DNA of 64,000 nt from Siphonodentalium dalli. Lineage: Eukaryota > Mollusca > Scaphopoda > Gadilida > Siphonodentaliidae. A program made the position numbers and the translations under genes. Below the pieces are notes generated by a model. It did not search any database, was not told the DNA's origin, and worked only from the letters and a program-made list of their open reading frames with translations. Each line of letters opens with the position of its first letter. Positions within the stretch are counted from its first letter, which is position 1. Positions 24,001-30,875 of this stretch are shown here, one piece after another. Where the stretch lies: assembly GCA_032622095.1 (NCBI GenBank), contig CP136063.1:76237980-76301979 (forward strand), read 5' to 3'.

Positions 24001-24059
24001 AGGATGGATTTGGGATAGATGGTGAAGGTTATTACGTTTGTCAAGTAGACTTAGCCTGA
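2698..24059 (+). CDS. Predicted secreted PAN/EGF/C-type-lectin-like protein (spliced gene)
   Basis: Join 2698-3000, 9751-9841, 20000-20188 and 23845-24059: 798 bases, 265 residues plus TGA. All three introns are GT-AG with phases 0, 1 and 1, and the reading frame is open across every junction, which is strong evidence for a real gene. Layout: signal peptide (1 to about 20), PAN/apple-like cysteine module (54-76), EGF-like module (about 100-128), C-type-lectin-like domain (133-260). This architecture is familiar among secreted molluscan proteins of mucus, haemolymph or shell matrix, where roles in recognition or adhesion are proposed. The exact role here is unknown. Canonical sugar-binding motifs are missing: WHPQDP occupies the place of EPN or QPD, and no WND is present. 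Introns are 6750, 10158 and 3656 bp, all loaded with transposons. No AATAAA is obvious soon after the stop codon. Alternative or skipped exons cannot be excluded. Confidence 0.82.
3040..3200 (-). repeat. Dispersed repeat, inverted relative to 63740-63915
   Basis: In reverse complement this segment reads TACAGGTCAAGTTC, then CCGCCCATTTTTGC, GAGTTATGG and CTTAGAATT, as does the sequence at about 63832-63900. The right-end copy looks like part of a tandem array with a period near 180 bp; this one is a lone fragment in intron 1. Confidence 0.55.
3379..3880 (+). mobile_element. MITE family A, copy 1 (TTAA target site)
   Basis: A 502-bp element bordered by TTAA. Its ends are TTAAAGGTACGGTTGGCC and GGCCTCACGTGCCTTTAA, so the terminal inverted repeat is AGGYACG after the TTAA. 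Six copies occur in the window (also 25761, 29963, 31850, 33147 and 47909). TTAA target sites with an AAGG-type terminus fit the Kolobok/T2 or piggyBac group; without a transposase the superfamily is an inference. No coding capacity. Lies in intron 1 of the lectin-like gene. Confidence 0.85.
4271..4690 (+). repeat. Direct duplication J, copy 1
   Basis: About 420 bp matching 6242-6694 in the same orientation at high identity. Shared stretches include TTTGATGTTGGGAGTTTATA, CTAATTTATACACGAAATTG and CACAGATATATCCTAGCTTA. No coding potential. It may be a segmental duplication within intron 1 or two insertions of one transposon; no clear inverted ends are seen. Confidence 0.8.
4691..6241. other. 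Intron 1 sequence, nothing recognised
   Basis: Between the two copies of duplication J. The small overlapping ORFs at 5718-6094 on both strands have no motif and look like chance openings. No repeat shared with other parts of the window was seen. Confidence 0.4.
6242..6694 (+). repeat. Direct duplication J, copy 2
   Basis: Second copy of 4271-4690, longer by about 30 bp owing to small insertions. Its right edge, GTATGGTCATATTATA, is directly followed by the palindromic element at about 6700. Confidence 0.8.
6738..6950. repeat. Palindromic (fold-back) MITE
   Basis: Two arms of about 100 bp fold on a centre near 6845. Left CCACAGAAAGGCATTGGAAG pairs with right CTTTCTGTGG, and left ATAATAAAATGTTATCTCTC pairs with right GAGAGATGACATTTTATTAT. 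The overlapping ORFs on both strands are by-products of this symmetry. Confidence 0.75.
7110..7960. repeat. Three degenerate repeats with an AAGATGGCNGCTG core
   Basis: Related segments at about 7110-7240, 7590-7640 and 7880-7990 share the order ACGGATTCAAATGTGAAA, then ARATGGCTGSTGG, then a CCAT-rich part and GGTTCACATCC or GGTTCACTCC. The spacing is irregular, so this is a dispersed family rather than a satellite. Confidence 0.45.
7961..9750. other. Intron 1 sequence upstream of the EGF exon
   Basis: No gene or clear repeat. The last 30 bases before 9751 hold a pyrimidine-rich acceptor ending TTTTACAG. Confidence 0.45.
9751..9841 (+). CDS. Exon 2: EGF-like module
   Basis: The acceptor TTTTACAG ends at 9750 and the donor G|GTGAGT starts at 9842, so the exon is 91 bases, phase 0 in and phase 1 out. 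It encodes residues 102-131: HCLNGGT, then KRSCSC, then TGYGGRYC, the classic C-LNGGT, CxC and GYxGxxC pattern of EGF. The usual Cys3 after GGT is leucine, while C100 from exon 1 fits the Cys1 place (C-x4-C). The normal Cys1-Cys3 pair is therefore incomplete. No calcium-binding EGF consensus is visible. The frame stays open into the intron to 10014, but that extension has no recognisable domain. Confidence 0.8.
11580..11801 (-). pseudogene. Cysteine-rich tail of an unknown protein, left-arm copy
   Basis: Reads outward on the - strand: HMKRAVYHAGLW, then CHD, then a deletion or frameshift, then a cysteine-rich end KCANDDIPCTDLCRCNCD and stop. The right-arm counterpart (16816-17109) keeps the central part missing here. 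The pattern of C-x-C pairs after an LPEA helix is familiar from uncharacterised invertebrate proteins with a CXC-like tail, often found close to mobile DNA. That family link is from memory and was not tested. Broken in this copy. Confidence 0.45.
12053..12301 (+). pseudogene. Unknown conserved coding fragment, left-arm copy
   Basis: Open frame of 82 codons containing VPRETHISAPLIASVNFEKL and TEENYLDICVNNPNMDC. The same peptide is encoded in inverted position at 16322-16507. The two copies agree in amino acids over about 45 residues and diverge after NPNMDC through indels. This suggests past coding sequence inside the fold-back arms. No domain recognised. It points inward, opposite to the cysteine-rich fragment beside it. 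Confidence 0.4.
12600..12840 (+). other. Possible coding fragment in fold-back loop
   Basis: After a CATTTTCAG acceptor-like site a frame stays open for about 75 codons (GSDVSPVATRVHSSKSDVVP, later HKARGIADFHERETCLG) until TGA near 12835. Function unknown. It may be an exon of whatever gene the fold-back carried. Chance is possible. Confidence 0.25.
12945..13536 (+). pseudogene. LINE pol: endonuclease C-terminus and linker
   Basis: The frame is open from about 12945, with NIIDFYTLKDVIKTPTRVTT, STLLDPIIVSNN and then LSDHYAVYATI, the terminal SDH-type motif of APE endonucleases. A basic linker follows (FWFNSDIRREIRRRDRLRS and the later KYKDIRNKV). The N-terminal catalytic part of the nuclease is missing because of 5' truncation. 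The frame breaks near 13530 and continues in the next entry. Confidence 0.8.
13490..15257 (+). pseudogene. LINE pol: reverse transcriptase, frameshifted
   Basis: Three frames cover one RT. 13490-14311 carries PTPRDFWHIMNYLL, KKGDPADSANYRPISLLPTL, QSGFLPGHST and VFFDISKAFERVWHRG. 14254-14508 carries the PVGVPRGSIIGPFLFLVYIND block and the catalytic MYADDTAL. 14505-15257 carries the thumb region (DWANKWLVKFNPTKT, HKHLGLEI, YADVVWG and a long helical tail). Frame breaks lie near 14260 and 14508. The YADD box is intact, but the reading frame is not. Motifs are those of the CR1/Jockey group. Confidence 0.88.
15398..15655 (+). pseudogene. LINE pol: C-terminal cysteine/histidine motif
   Basis: Encodes KFCISDTSKCTCGYEVEDAF followed by HYFFECPLYATER, a C-x-C-x8-H-x4-C arrangement typical of the end of CR1/Jockey pol proteins. 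It is cut off from the RT frame by a stop at 15257 and a shift. The 3' UTR follows to 15912. Confidence 0.75.
16322..16507 (-). pseudogene. Unknown conserved coding fragment, right-arm copy
   Basis: Mirror copy of 12053-12301, with the shared PVPRETHISAPLIASVNF and LDICVNNPNMDC. It ends earlier because the tail after DC differs. Supports the arms being inverted copies of a once-coding unit. Confidence 0.4.
16816..17109 (+). pseudogene. Cysteine-rich protein fragment, right-arm copy
   Basis: Reads outward on the + strand: MKRVVYQAGMWCTCHD, EPRDWEWTVENHGYKPLW, TLPEAAALYSELIKFC, then NRCKSAKADLHSY. The W-x-W, LPEA helix and cysteine-rich tail resemble an uncharacterised invertebrate protein family that ends in repeated CxC pairs. 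Several tail cysteines are lost compared with the left-arm copy (CTDLCRCNC). Probably a decayed gene fragment carried by the fold-back element. Confidence 0.45.
18962..19899. mobile_element. Candidate TIR element with poly-C tracts
   Basis: The ends CAGAGACGTGGC (18962) and GCCACGTCCCTG (ending 19899) form an imperfect inverted repeat starting CAGRG, as in hAT elements, but no matching 8-bp flanks were found. Inside are C runs of 15 (18992-19006) and 21 (19389-19409) and repeated TTGGAAATTTC words. Related sequence occurs at 45175-45560. No transposase frame. Confidence 0.45.
20000..20188 (+). CDS. Exon 3: N-terminal half of C-type-lectin-like domain
   Basis: The acceptor CATCCACAG ends at 19999; the donor G|GTTAGG begins at 20189. 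Phase is 1 in and 1 out. It encodes residues 132-194: VCPFSKGYQLYTLVGKAEC, then DAKASCLNDSNIGHLIYISS, then RQMMDEYEQHFGT. This matches the start of a long-form CTLD: an N-terminal cysteine (C133, pairing with C150), helix 1 with A-x3-C (C167), the G-HL-x-I-xS strand and helix 2. The helix-1 tryptophan of many CTLDs is absent. Phase-1 borders are common for shuffled extracellular modules. Confidence 0.82.
20189..21297. other. Intron 3, 5' part, nothing recognised
   Basis: AT-rich intron sequence. The 75-codon ORF at 20555-20782 has no motif. No repeat shared with other parts of the window was seen. Confidence 0.4.
21299..21716. mobile_element. Palindromic element rich in CGGGACAACTCGG repeats
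   Basis: The ends GGGGCTTGTTACATGA (21299) and TCATGTCACAAGCCCC (ending 21716) are inverted. Subterminal regions carry about ten copies, in both orientations, of a 13-bp word close to CGGGACAACTCGG or CCGAGTTGTCCCG. No clean target duplication was found; the flanks are TAT and TAA. Non-coding. Confidence 0.65.
22066..22412. repeat. Pair of inverted hairpins with AATGCATTCTCTTATATATG stems
   Basis: Two near-perfect hairpins, at about 22068-22135 and 22345-22412. Each is a palindrome with a stem of about 25-30 bp, and each is also the reverse complement of the other (GTCGACCATAGGTCGCC against GGCGACCTATGGTCGAC at the centres). They border 200 bp of AT-rich sequence. Degenerate relatives lie at 29837-29953 and 40800-40842. 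Confidence 0.7.
22413..23844. other. Intron 3, 3' part
   Basis: No coding signal except the acceptor of exon 4 at 23844. The - strand ORF at 23034-23252 has no recognisable motif and is treated as chance. Confidence 0.45.
23845..24059 (+). CDS. Exon 4: C-terminal half of C-type-lectin-like domain, stop
   Basis: The acceptor CTCTTTAAAG ends at 23844. Phase 1 in makes D195 across the junction, then NIWLDGYKPYNNNTVYNSKG, WQWYDWHPQDP, SQKYLLCIFYNGEF and finally GEGYYVCQVDLA with TGA at 24057. IWLDG corresponds to the WIGL core motif, and LLC (C237) and YVC (C260) to the last conserved cysteines. The EPN or QPD tripeptide is replaced by QDP and there is no WND and no cysteine after it, so C237 lacks its usual partner. 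Calcium-dependent sugar binding by the standard site is unlikely. Another ligand, or calcium-independent binding, remains possible. Confidence 0.82.
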
Positions 24060-24213
24060 TATTAGCTACAGTAACTCAAGGATTTCGAAGCGGGTTCGTG
24101 CGAAATAACATAAAAGTCTGCAAAACAACCATCAGCAACAAGAACATGAAAACATAATATTGATTTTCGAAGTCACATTGTTGTGATGCCCCAAATTGAG
24201 GATCTAGGCTACC

Positions 24214-24737
24214 TTACTCGTATTTAAATTCGCGCAGTACTATTTTTCGGGCACCGATGGGTGCACGAATTTAAAACTGAGCGAAAAATAGTATGACTCC
24301 TGAGTTTATACCAAATCACAGGGGAAATCAGCTATGTTATTGAGTTACACGTACGTACGTACATGCATACATTACATACGGTTGGACTGAATATAGACAA
24401 TTATATTGACATGCGGGCATGCATTCTCAACACGATTATTCACATGTAAATCATGGCAGAGTCTTAGATGTTGCAATACTTGAAAGAAATACACATATTC
24501 CTGTACGAAGGGACACGAGGTCATATCTCCATATCCATGTGGTATATATATTAGTTAAATATATGTCAACCCAGTATATATGCACATGTTCCTTCTGGAA
24601 CGGTTAAGAACTGAAACAAGTCTTTTACGAAAATATATTTGTCAGTTTTGAATTCGCGCAGCATGGTGTGCGAATTCGAAGTGCGCGAATTTAAAACTGA
24701 GCGAAAAATAGTACTGCGCGAATTTAAATACTAGTAA
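24214..24737. mobile_element. MITE with long terminal inverted repeats
   Basis: The left end TTACTCGTATTTAAATTCGC and right end GCGAATTTAAATACTAGTAA are inverted, and complementarity continues through GCAGTACTATTTTTCG. A second inverted word, CGAATTTAAAACTGAGCG, occurs near both ends, so each end is itself partly palindromic. It lies 155 bp after the stop codon of the lectin-like gene and may overlap its 3' UTR. Non-coding. Confidence 0.7.
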
Positions 24738-25073
24738 CGTATGTGTATTGCTCTTCGTTGTGCCATTCAACAATGAATTCACGATAATTTGTCCTACACT
24801 TTATTAGTGGCATTGTCTTTTAACTAAATACTACGCTCTTCCCCATTGCGCGTGTATTTTCCCGATTCGTGCCGATGAACAGTCAGTTCTGTTGAGCGAC
24901 GCACATCAAGACGCACATCAATAACAAATACTCAATTTAGGGCTTTGCTCGACCAACTTTAGAATTTTCATGATATCGGGGATTTTGATATGGTATAACA
25001 TGAACAAAACATGAAAAAAAGAATAAAAATTGTCAAGATTTGTTTTTTGCTTTCGTTTTCTGACTGCCTTCTG

Positions 25074-25208
25074 TTGGTGTTGTTGCCGTTGTTGTTGGTG
25101 TTGTTATTTTGTTATTGTTGTTATTGTTGTTGTTGTTATTGTTGTTGTTGTTATTGTTGTTGTTGTTGTTGTTGTTGTTGGTGATGATGATGTTGTTGTT
25201 GTTGTTAT
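25074..25208. repeat. TTG/TTATTG microsatellite
   Basis: Nearly uninterrupted (TTG)n with TTATTG variants. Artificial poly-valine and poly-threonine ORFs on the two strands come from this repeat and are not genes. Confidence 0.9.
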
Positions 25209-25760
25209 GGAGCGCGTGGCTGCTACGTATGTGACATGCTGAGCTGTTGCGATATCAGCTCTGACATATTCATTTCCAGCCATCGGCTCATTAGTTTTCC
25301 GAACTATTTTGGCTAGTTCCACAGCTGAATGGTAAAACCGCTGCTGGTGTTGGTGGTATATATCTTTATTCCTCCATACAATGAAGAGCATATATATAAA
25401 CAAAACAAAGAAGAAGTAAAATCATTACAAATAAGTTGAGAACAGAAATACATCAAAATTTGGCTATACAATATACATGGTTATATAATTTGACTGCCAA
25501 AAGAGACAGATACGAACATAGTTTATTACATATAAGCTTCGTCGCTTGTATCACATCAGTTGGCATCACTGAGCAGGAGGAGTGATCTGGGCGTATCTCA
25601 GATCGCTCCTGACAGCAAGCAGCTATTGTGGTGGAGGGGTGGTGCACGTCAGTTGCACAATGGAACGACACCCACCCACCATTTAAAGTATATTTCTATA
25701 TTGTTCCAATTTATTTTTTCTCTTTGTGGTTTGAATCTCCATTATTTCGTAACAGTGATA

Positions 25761-26209
25761 TTAAAGATACGGGAGTCCTTGGCGGTGGGTATGCTGTGAA
25801 AATATTTCCACCGGTCAACAACCGCCACAAACAGAAAGAATATTAAAATGTAGACAGACTTTGTCCGTATACAAATAAGAAATATCGCATAAACAGTATG
25901 TTATTGTCATATGCTTGACAATTGTTATGTAAACAAAAGCATAAAAAAGTTACTTTCCTGGTGTTTATTTATATTATGATGGTAAACATAAAGAGCGTTC
26001 TTTGTTGCTGAATTCCTGATATGGAACTAATAAAGAGCGTTTATATCATTTGTGTGTGATTAGCCAGTAACACTGTGCTGTCTTCTGTAACACAATCAGA
26101 CTCTTGCTTAGGTAAAATATAGTAGGTCTTTATGATAGCATGCTGTTTACGCGATGGTCATGGTATATATGAACGAATCTGTATGCGTTTTAATGTTTTT
26201 CTGTTTACG
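25761..26209 (+). mobile_element. MITE family A, copy 2, 3'-truncated
   Basis: Starts TTAAAGATACGG and follows family A at high identity until CTGTTTACG near 26209, where the last 50 bp or so (GGTGATTGGAAC to CACGTGCCTTTAA) are missing. The 5' end is also rearranged between 25771 and 25776. Probably an older damaged copy. Confidence 0.8.
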
Positions 26210-27624
26210 AAATAACTGACATCTGATAGTTATCTCTCATTTTGGAAATATAAACATTGGGCAACGAATGCCATACTATGCCCATTTGAGTTAGAGAGAT
26301 AGTATAGACAATGTTTATGCTTCTGTTTCGTTTTCTTTGAATTATAACAATTGACAGACGTCACTGAATTGATTTTAATACAGCAGGTTGATCGCCAAAA
26401 CAAATCTTGATCACCACGTGCTGGTTCGTGGATAGTAGCTAGGTTTAGGCGTGCATGCATATCAAAATGTATCCAGTGTCATAATTAACCGTAGTAAAAC
26501 CGTGATTTACCCGGTCAGATTCTTTAGGATCTTCCAGGTATACCCAATATAAATAGATAGAAACTAGGTGAAAAGGGACTTACAGAAAAGAAACCTTATA
26601 GCAAATTGATGCCTGACCGATGCATTTTTCAAGTATTTTCAAGTGGAGACCATAATGGAAATAAATGATCTTAGGACTGTTTTCTTATGCTATCCCCGAT
26701 GGTTTTTGGTCACCTGTTAGTGCCGGACAACTCTTTTACAGTCTCATACCCTGTATAAATGCCATACATGCTGGGCATTGGTCGACTGTGGAAGTGGTAA
26801 TGTCCTTGGGCTTGTTGTTTATCCCCTTTCAAATAAATCGATCATCTATGTTATTCTATTTTTTTGTCAAAACTTTGGTCAAATGTATATATGTTATTAT
26901 TATTGGAATAAATATATTTACGCTAAGTGTGGTAATGTACCATACGTACATCACACGTACATCACCTGTGTCCAGTAATAAATCAAATAATTTGTTATTC
27001 TACATCTTTACAATTTCTGTTAATCTGTTACTTGTTACATATATGACAGAAAATGAGTATGACTGTCTTACTCAATGTCACATACCTCATGTTATTTAAT
27101 ATTGTAGAAATCGTTCTTATTTTTGTGCGAGACATTTCATTCTTGTTCATGTGCGGCCATCTTGGTCAGGGAAATAACTATAATTCTAAGTCCGATAAAG
27201 TAAAATTTCCGGGAATAATTTATTTAGATACGTCTGTCCTGTTACATGGGAGTATGCGGGTTCTGTGAATGCTCAGCAAACACAGAACTTTGTGTTCAAT
27301 GTTTGTGTAGTCTGTTCACGGAACCGGCATCTCCCTGTATCATGAAAACGTTCGGCATTTAGTATTATTTTTAATATACCACACCTTATATGGTGAGGTA
27401 TGACTCGAGTAAGAAATTTGTGTTTCTTCCTCTTGCTCTCCTTCGATCAAGGTAGGTTCCATCAGTTAGGTTAGATCGATTCTTTCCGATGAGGAACTTG
27501 CACATTGATCTGGTTGAAAGATGAACTCCTTTTCGGGACATAATATATGGGAATCAAATTCCCAACATAAATGCTAGGAAGCCAGTCTTCCAAGTCCGAG
27601 GCAATTTAGGGTTTCTCTTAAAGT
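26210..27624. other. Intergenic stretch without recognised genes
   Basis: The longest ORF (26665-27099, 144 codons, + strand) is hydrophobic and AT-rich, with no domain and no splice-site support; I treat it as chance. No repeat shared with other parts of the window was seen. Confidence 0.4.
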
Positions 27625-28180
27625 CATGTTAAAAGTAATGTTTTCTAAAGGCTAGCAGTATAGCTAGGCTTCATTTAAAGTAATGTTTTCTAAAGGCTAG
27701 CAGTATAGCTAGGCTTCATTTAAAGTAATGTTTTCTAAAGGCTAGCAGTATAGCTAGGCTTCATTTAAAGTAATGTTTTCTAAAGGCTAGCAGTATGGCT
27801 AGGCTTCATTTAAAGTAATGTTTTCTAAAGGTTAGCAGTATAGCTAGGCTTCATTTAAAGTAATGTTTTCTAAAGGCTATCAGTATAGCTAGGCTTCATT
27901 TAAAGTAATGTTTTCTAAAGGCTAGCAGTATGGCTAGGCTTCATTTAAAGTAATGTTTTCTAAAGGTTAGCAGTATAGCTAGGCTTCATTTAAAGTAATG
28001 TTTTCTAAAGGCTATCAGTATAGCTAGGCTTCATTTAAAGTAATGTTTTCTAAAGGCTATCAGTATAGCTAGGCTTCATTTAAAGTAATGTTTTCTAAAG
28101 GCTATCAGTATAGCTAGGCTTCATTTAAAGTAATGTTTTCTAAAGGCTAGCAGTATATCTAGGCTTCATTTAAAGTAATA
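27625..28180 (+). repeat. 45-bp minisatellite, 12 units with higher-order repeat
   Basis: The unit contains TAATGTTTTCTAAAGG, then CTAGCAGTATAGCTAGG, then CTTCATTTAAAG. Units start at 27636 and every 45 bases to 28131, with a partial unit at 28176. Variants at two sites (CTAGCAG, GTTAGCAG or CTATCAG; TATAGCT, TATGGCT or TATATCT) show that units 4-6 and 7-9 form the same three-unit block, a 135-bp higher-order duplication. Confidence 0.95.
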
Positions 28181-28220
28181 GATAGCAGTTAAATTGTATT
28201 ACCACTGAAAGTAGGAATCC

Positions 28221-28460
28221 CGGACATTTCCCCACCCGCCCTTGAAATGGCAAACCGGACATTTCCCCACCGGACATTTCCCCACCGGAAATTTCCCCAC
28301 CGCCCTTGAAATGGCAAAGCGGACATTTCCCCACCCGGACATTTCCCCACTTTCAAATATCAAAGCGGACATTTCCCCACCCGGACATTTCCCCACCGGA
28401 CATTTCCCCACTTTCAAATATCAAAGCGGACATTTCCCCACCGGACATTTACCCACCTTT
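28221..28460 (+). repeat. 15-bp CGGACATTTCCCCAC array
   Basis: About eleven copies of a 15-bp motif close to CGGACATTTCCCCAC, in groups split by spacers of CCCTTGAAATGGCAAA or TTTCAAATATCAAAG. Every frame across it stays open and would encode GHFPT repeats, but the frame is a result of the repeat. An inverted counterpart lies at 28654-28740. Confidence 0.9.
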
Positions 28461-28653
28461 GACTGTTACTAGGACAATGTGGTATATTGACTCATACTAT
28501 GGGTATGTGTTAAAATCAATGTTTATTTCAAAACACGCTTTCATGTCTGTCAAAACATTACATCGGCTGAGTTGACATCGCTTGAGATGGCCTCACTGAC
28601 TAGGCTTTACTGATCAGTCAAAACACTCTTTGATGTTCGCATTTTATTAGCAG

Positions 28654-28740
28654 GGTGGGGAAATGTCCGGTGGGTAAATGTCCGGGTGGGGAAATGTCCG
28701 CTTTTGAAATTGGGGAAATGTCCGTGGGGAAATGTCCGTA
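28654..28740 (-). repeat. Inverted counterpart of the 15-bp array
   Basis: Five copies of GTGGGGAAATGTCCG in the opposite orientation to 28221-28460, with a 193-bp gap between the two. Together they could fold into a large imperfect hairpin. Confidence 0.85.
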
Positions 28741-29208
28741 TACCGAAAGTAGCCATGGTGGTGGAATAGAAATATAGAAATCTCTTAATTTGAATACTCA
28801 TAATGAAATCTGTACTTCAAACATTATATACATGCAGTCTGTTGAATTATGTTGATTTTGCATATGTTTAGAAAATTATAGTTATTATTATTTTCAACTT
28901 CAGTGTCGTTATTGGGCTGGGGGTGGTAGTTTATAGAAAATCCATTCAACTACACAAATATCAGAATCTGTGCAGTAATATCTATTACACATATATATCA
29001 CATATATACCATGTATTCCTGTTTATCTTTATCTATACATGTAGGTTGTTCTACACCAATATGTGCCTTAAAGACCACTAAAACGTACCGTATCTTATCT
29101 TATCGCTATACTATGGGATACCCGGGTTTAACAGTAGTTCAACCCTGGTGTATCACTGGACTGTGTATTTTGAGTACGGTGCAGCTGGGTAGAAATCAAT
29201 CCAGCAAC

Positions 29209-29766
29209 CATGTTACCAGGATTCGCGCTGCCACTTGCCAAATTTGCCAATGGCATAAATAATTCACATTTGGCAAAAAATATTTTCATTTGGCAAACGT
29301 TTTGGCAAGTAACATTTTAATTCCTCAATAAAGTTGAAAAATATCGGTCAATCAATACCATTCATTTTAGGAAATTATTACAATGGAATTATATTAGTTG
29401 TGTTTTATATGGTTTCGCAAAAATTAACACCTCCATTAAGATGCAGTTAATTTGATATCATTAGTATCGATGGATGGAGGGATCACCTCTATTTAGTATG
29501 ATGGTTGTGTTTACATAGCTAATCCTCTTGCAACCCTTCTACCATTGTATTGTTCGGTGATTGGTTTATTGTTGTATGATAAACCACAGTAGAGATGAGA
29601 GTATAATTATTAACAAACTGCTTTTTTATCGATATCAAACCGTGAGTGTCGAAACACATAAGACTCAATAAATACTATCTGGAATAATATTTGGCAAAAA
29701 AAAAATTCATTTGGCAAATTATTTGGCAAAAGTAAATTTCGGTCCAGCGCGGACCCTGCATGTTAC
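29209..29766. mobile_element. hAT-type MITE with perfect 8-bp target-site duplication
   Basis: The element spans 29217-29758 (542 bp). Ends: CAGGATTCGCGCTGCC on the left and the inverse of CAGGGTCCGCGCTGG on the right. Both sides carry CATGTTAC (29209-29216 and 29759-29766). An 8-bp duplication with CAGGG-type termini is diagnostic of hAT. Subterminal repeats of CATTTGGCAAA occur near both ends. No coding capacity. Confidence 0.88.
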
Positions 29767-29962
29767 CAAATTGAGTGTTATATTCATGTTAACCCTTCCA
29801 TGACTGGAGCTTCCTGAAATTTTGCGAACACCCTGTGTCAATGCATTCTTTGATATGTGCGAAGGATCCTAACAATAGCATGTATGCCATTGCATTAGAT
29901 TTGTATGCCAGGCTCCCTATGGGAGACTCTCATATATAAGATAATGCACTGGCACGCGATCC

Positions 29963-30464
29963 TTAAAGGTACGGTTGGCCTTGGCGGTGGGTATCCTGTT
30001 AAAATATTTCCACCCGTCAAAAACCGCCACAAACAGAAAGAACAACAAAATGTAGACAGACTTTGTCCGTATACAAATAAGAAATATCGCATAAACAGTG
30101 TGTTATTGTCATATCTTTGATCATTGTTATGTAAACAAAGGCATAAAAAGTTACTTTTCTGGTGTTTGTTTATATTAGGATGGTAAACATAAAGAGCGTT
30201 CTTTGTTGGTGAATTCCTGATATGGAACGAATAAAGAGCGTTTATGCCATTTGTGTGTGATTAGCCAGCAACATTGTGCTGTCTTCTGTAACACAACCAG
30301 GCTCTTGCTTAGGTAAAATATAGTAAATCTTTATGATAACATGCTGTGTATGCGATGGTCATGGTATATATGAACGAAACTGTATGCGTTTTAATGTTTT
30401 TCTGTTTACGGTGATTGGAACAAATTTGAATATTTTCGACAACTAAGGCCTCACGTGTCTTTAA
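29963..30464 (+). mobile_element. MITE family A, copy 3
   Basis: Full-length copy from TTAA (29963) to TTAA (30461-30464) with the same internal words as copy 1, such as ATAAAGAGCGTTCTTTGTTG. Its right TTAA is also the left TTAA of the family B element that follows. Confidence 0.88.
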
Positions 30465-30875
30465 GGGGGGAGGTCAAATGAACAATTTTGAATGGGGAAT
30501 TTCCAAGCAAATCAGCGGAGCAAAAGTTACAGAGTTCCACATACTTCCGAGTGTGACTTGATGTAGTATTGGAAACAACATGTATTATTATGGCGGGTCC
30601 GCTTGGTAAATTATAAAATTGTGCAATAAATATATTTTTGAGAATATTTTTCGGGAATTACATCACTTGACCTACATTTGAAATATCAATATAAAATTCA
30701 AAATAAATACACCAACATTATAATGGAACAAGTTCCAAGCGGACCCGCCAGATAAATACCTGTTTTCAATACCACATCAAGTCACACTCAGAAGTATGTG
30801 CAACTCTGTAATTTTTTCTCCGCATATTTGCATGGAAATCTCCATTCAAAATGGGTCACTTGACCTCCCTCTTAA
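30461..30875. mobile_element. MITE family B, copy 1 (palindromic, TTAA)
   Basis: The left end TTAAGGGGGGAGGTCAAATG and the right end, inverse of TTAAGAGGGAGGTCAAGTG, are followed by matching arms: GTTCCACATACTTCCGAGTG against CACTCAGAAGTATGTGCAAC, and GCGGGTCCGCTTGG against CCAAGCGGACCCGC. The whole 415 bp folds back. Related to 40014-40345; shares only terminal words with 47493-47912. Confidence 0.8.

Noticed and set aside
24060-24300. Polyadenylation signal for the lectin-like gene
   Set aside because: No AATAAA or ATTAAA in the first 150 bases; nearby candidates such as AATAACATAA are too weak to call, and a MITE begins at 24214.
25030-25403. Poly-valine and poly-threonine ORFs on opposite strands
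   Set aside because: Both are translations of the TTG microsatellite.
26665-27099. 144-codon + strand ORF as a membrane protein gene
   Set aside because: AT-rich DNA gives hydrophobic frames by chance. No domain, no splice support and no conserved motif, although the hydrophobic runs look membrane-like.
28199-28801. GHFPT-repeat proteins on both strands
   Set aside because: All frames are open because the 15-bp motif lacks stops; both strands and two frames give similar products, so this is a repeat effect.
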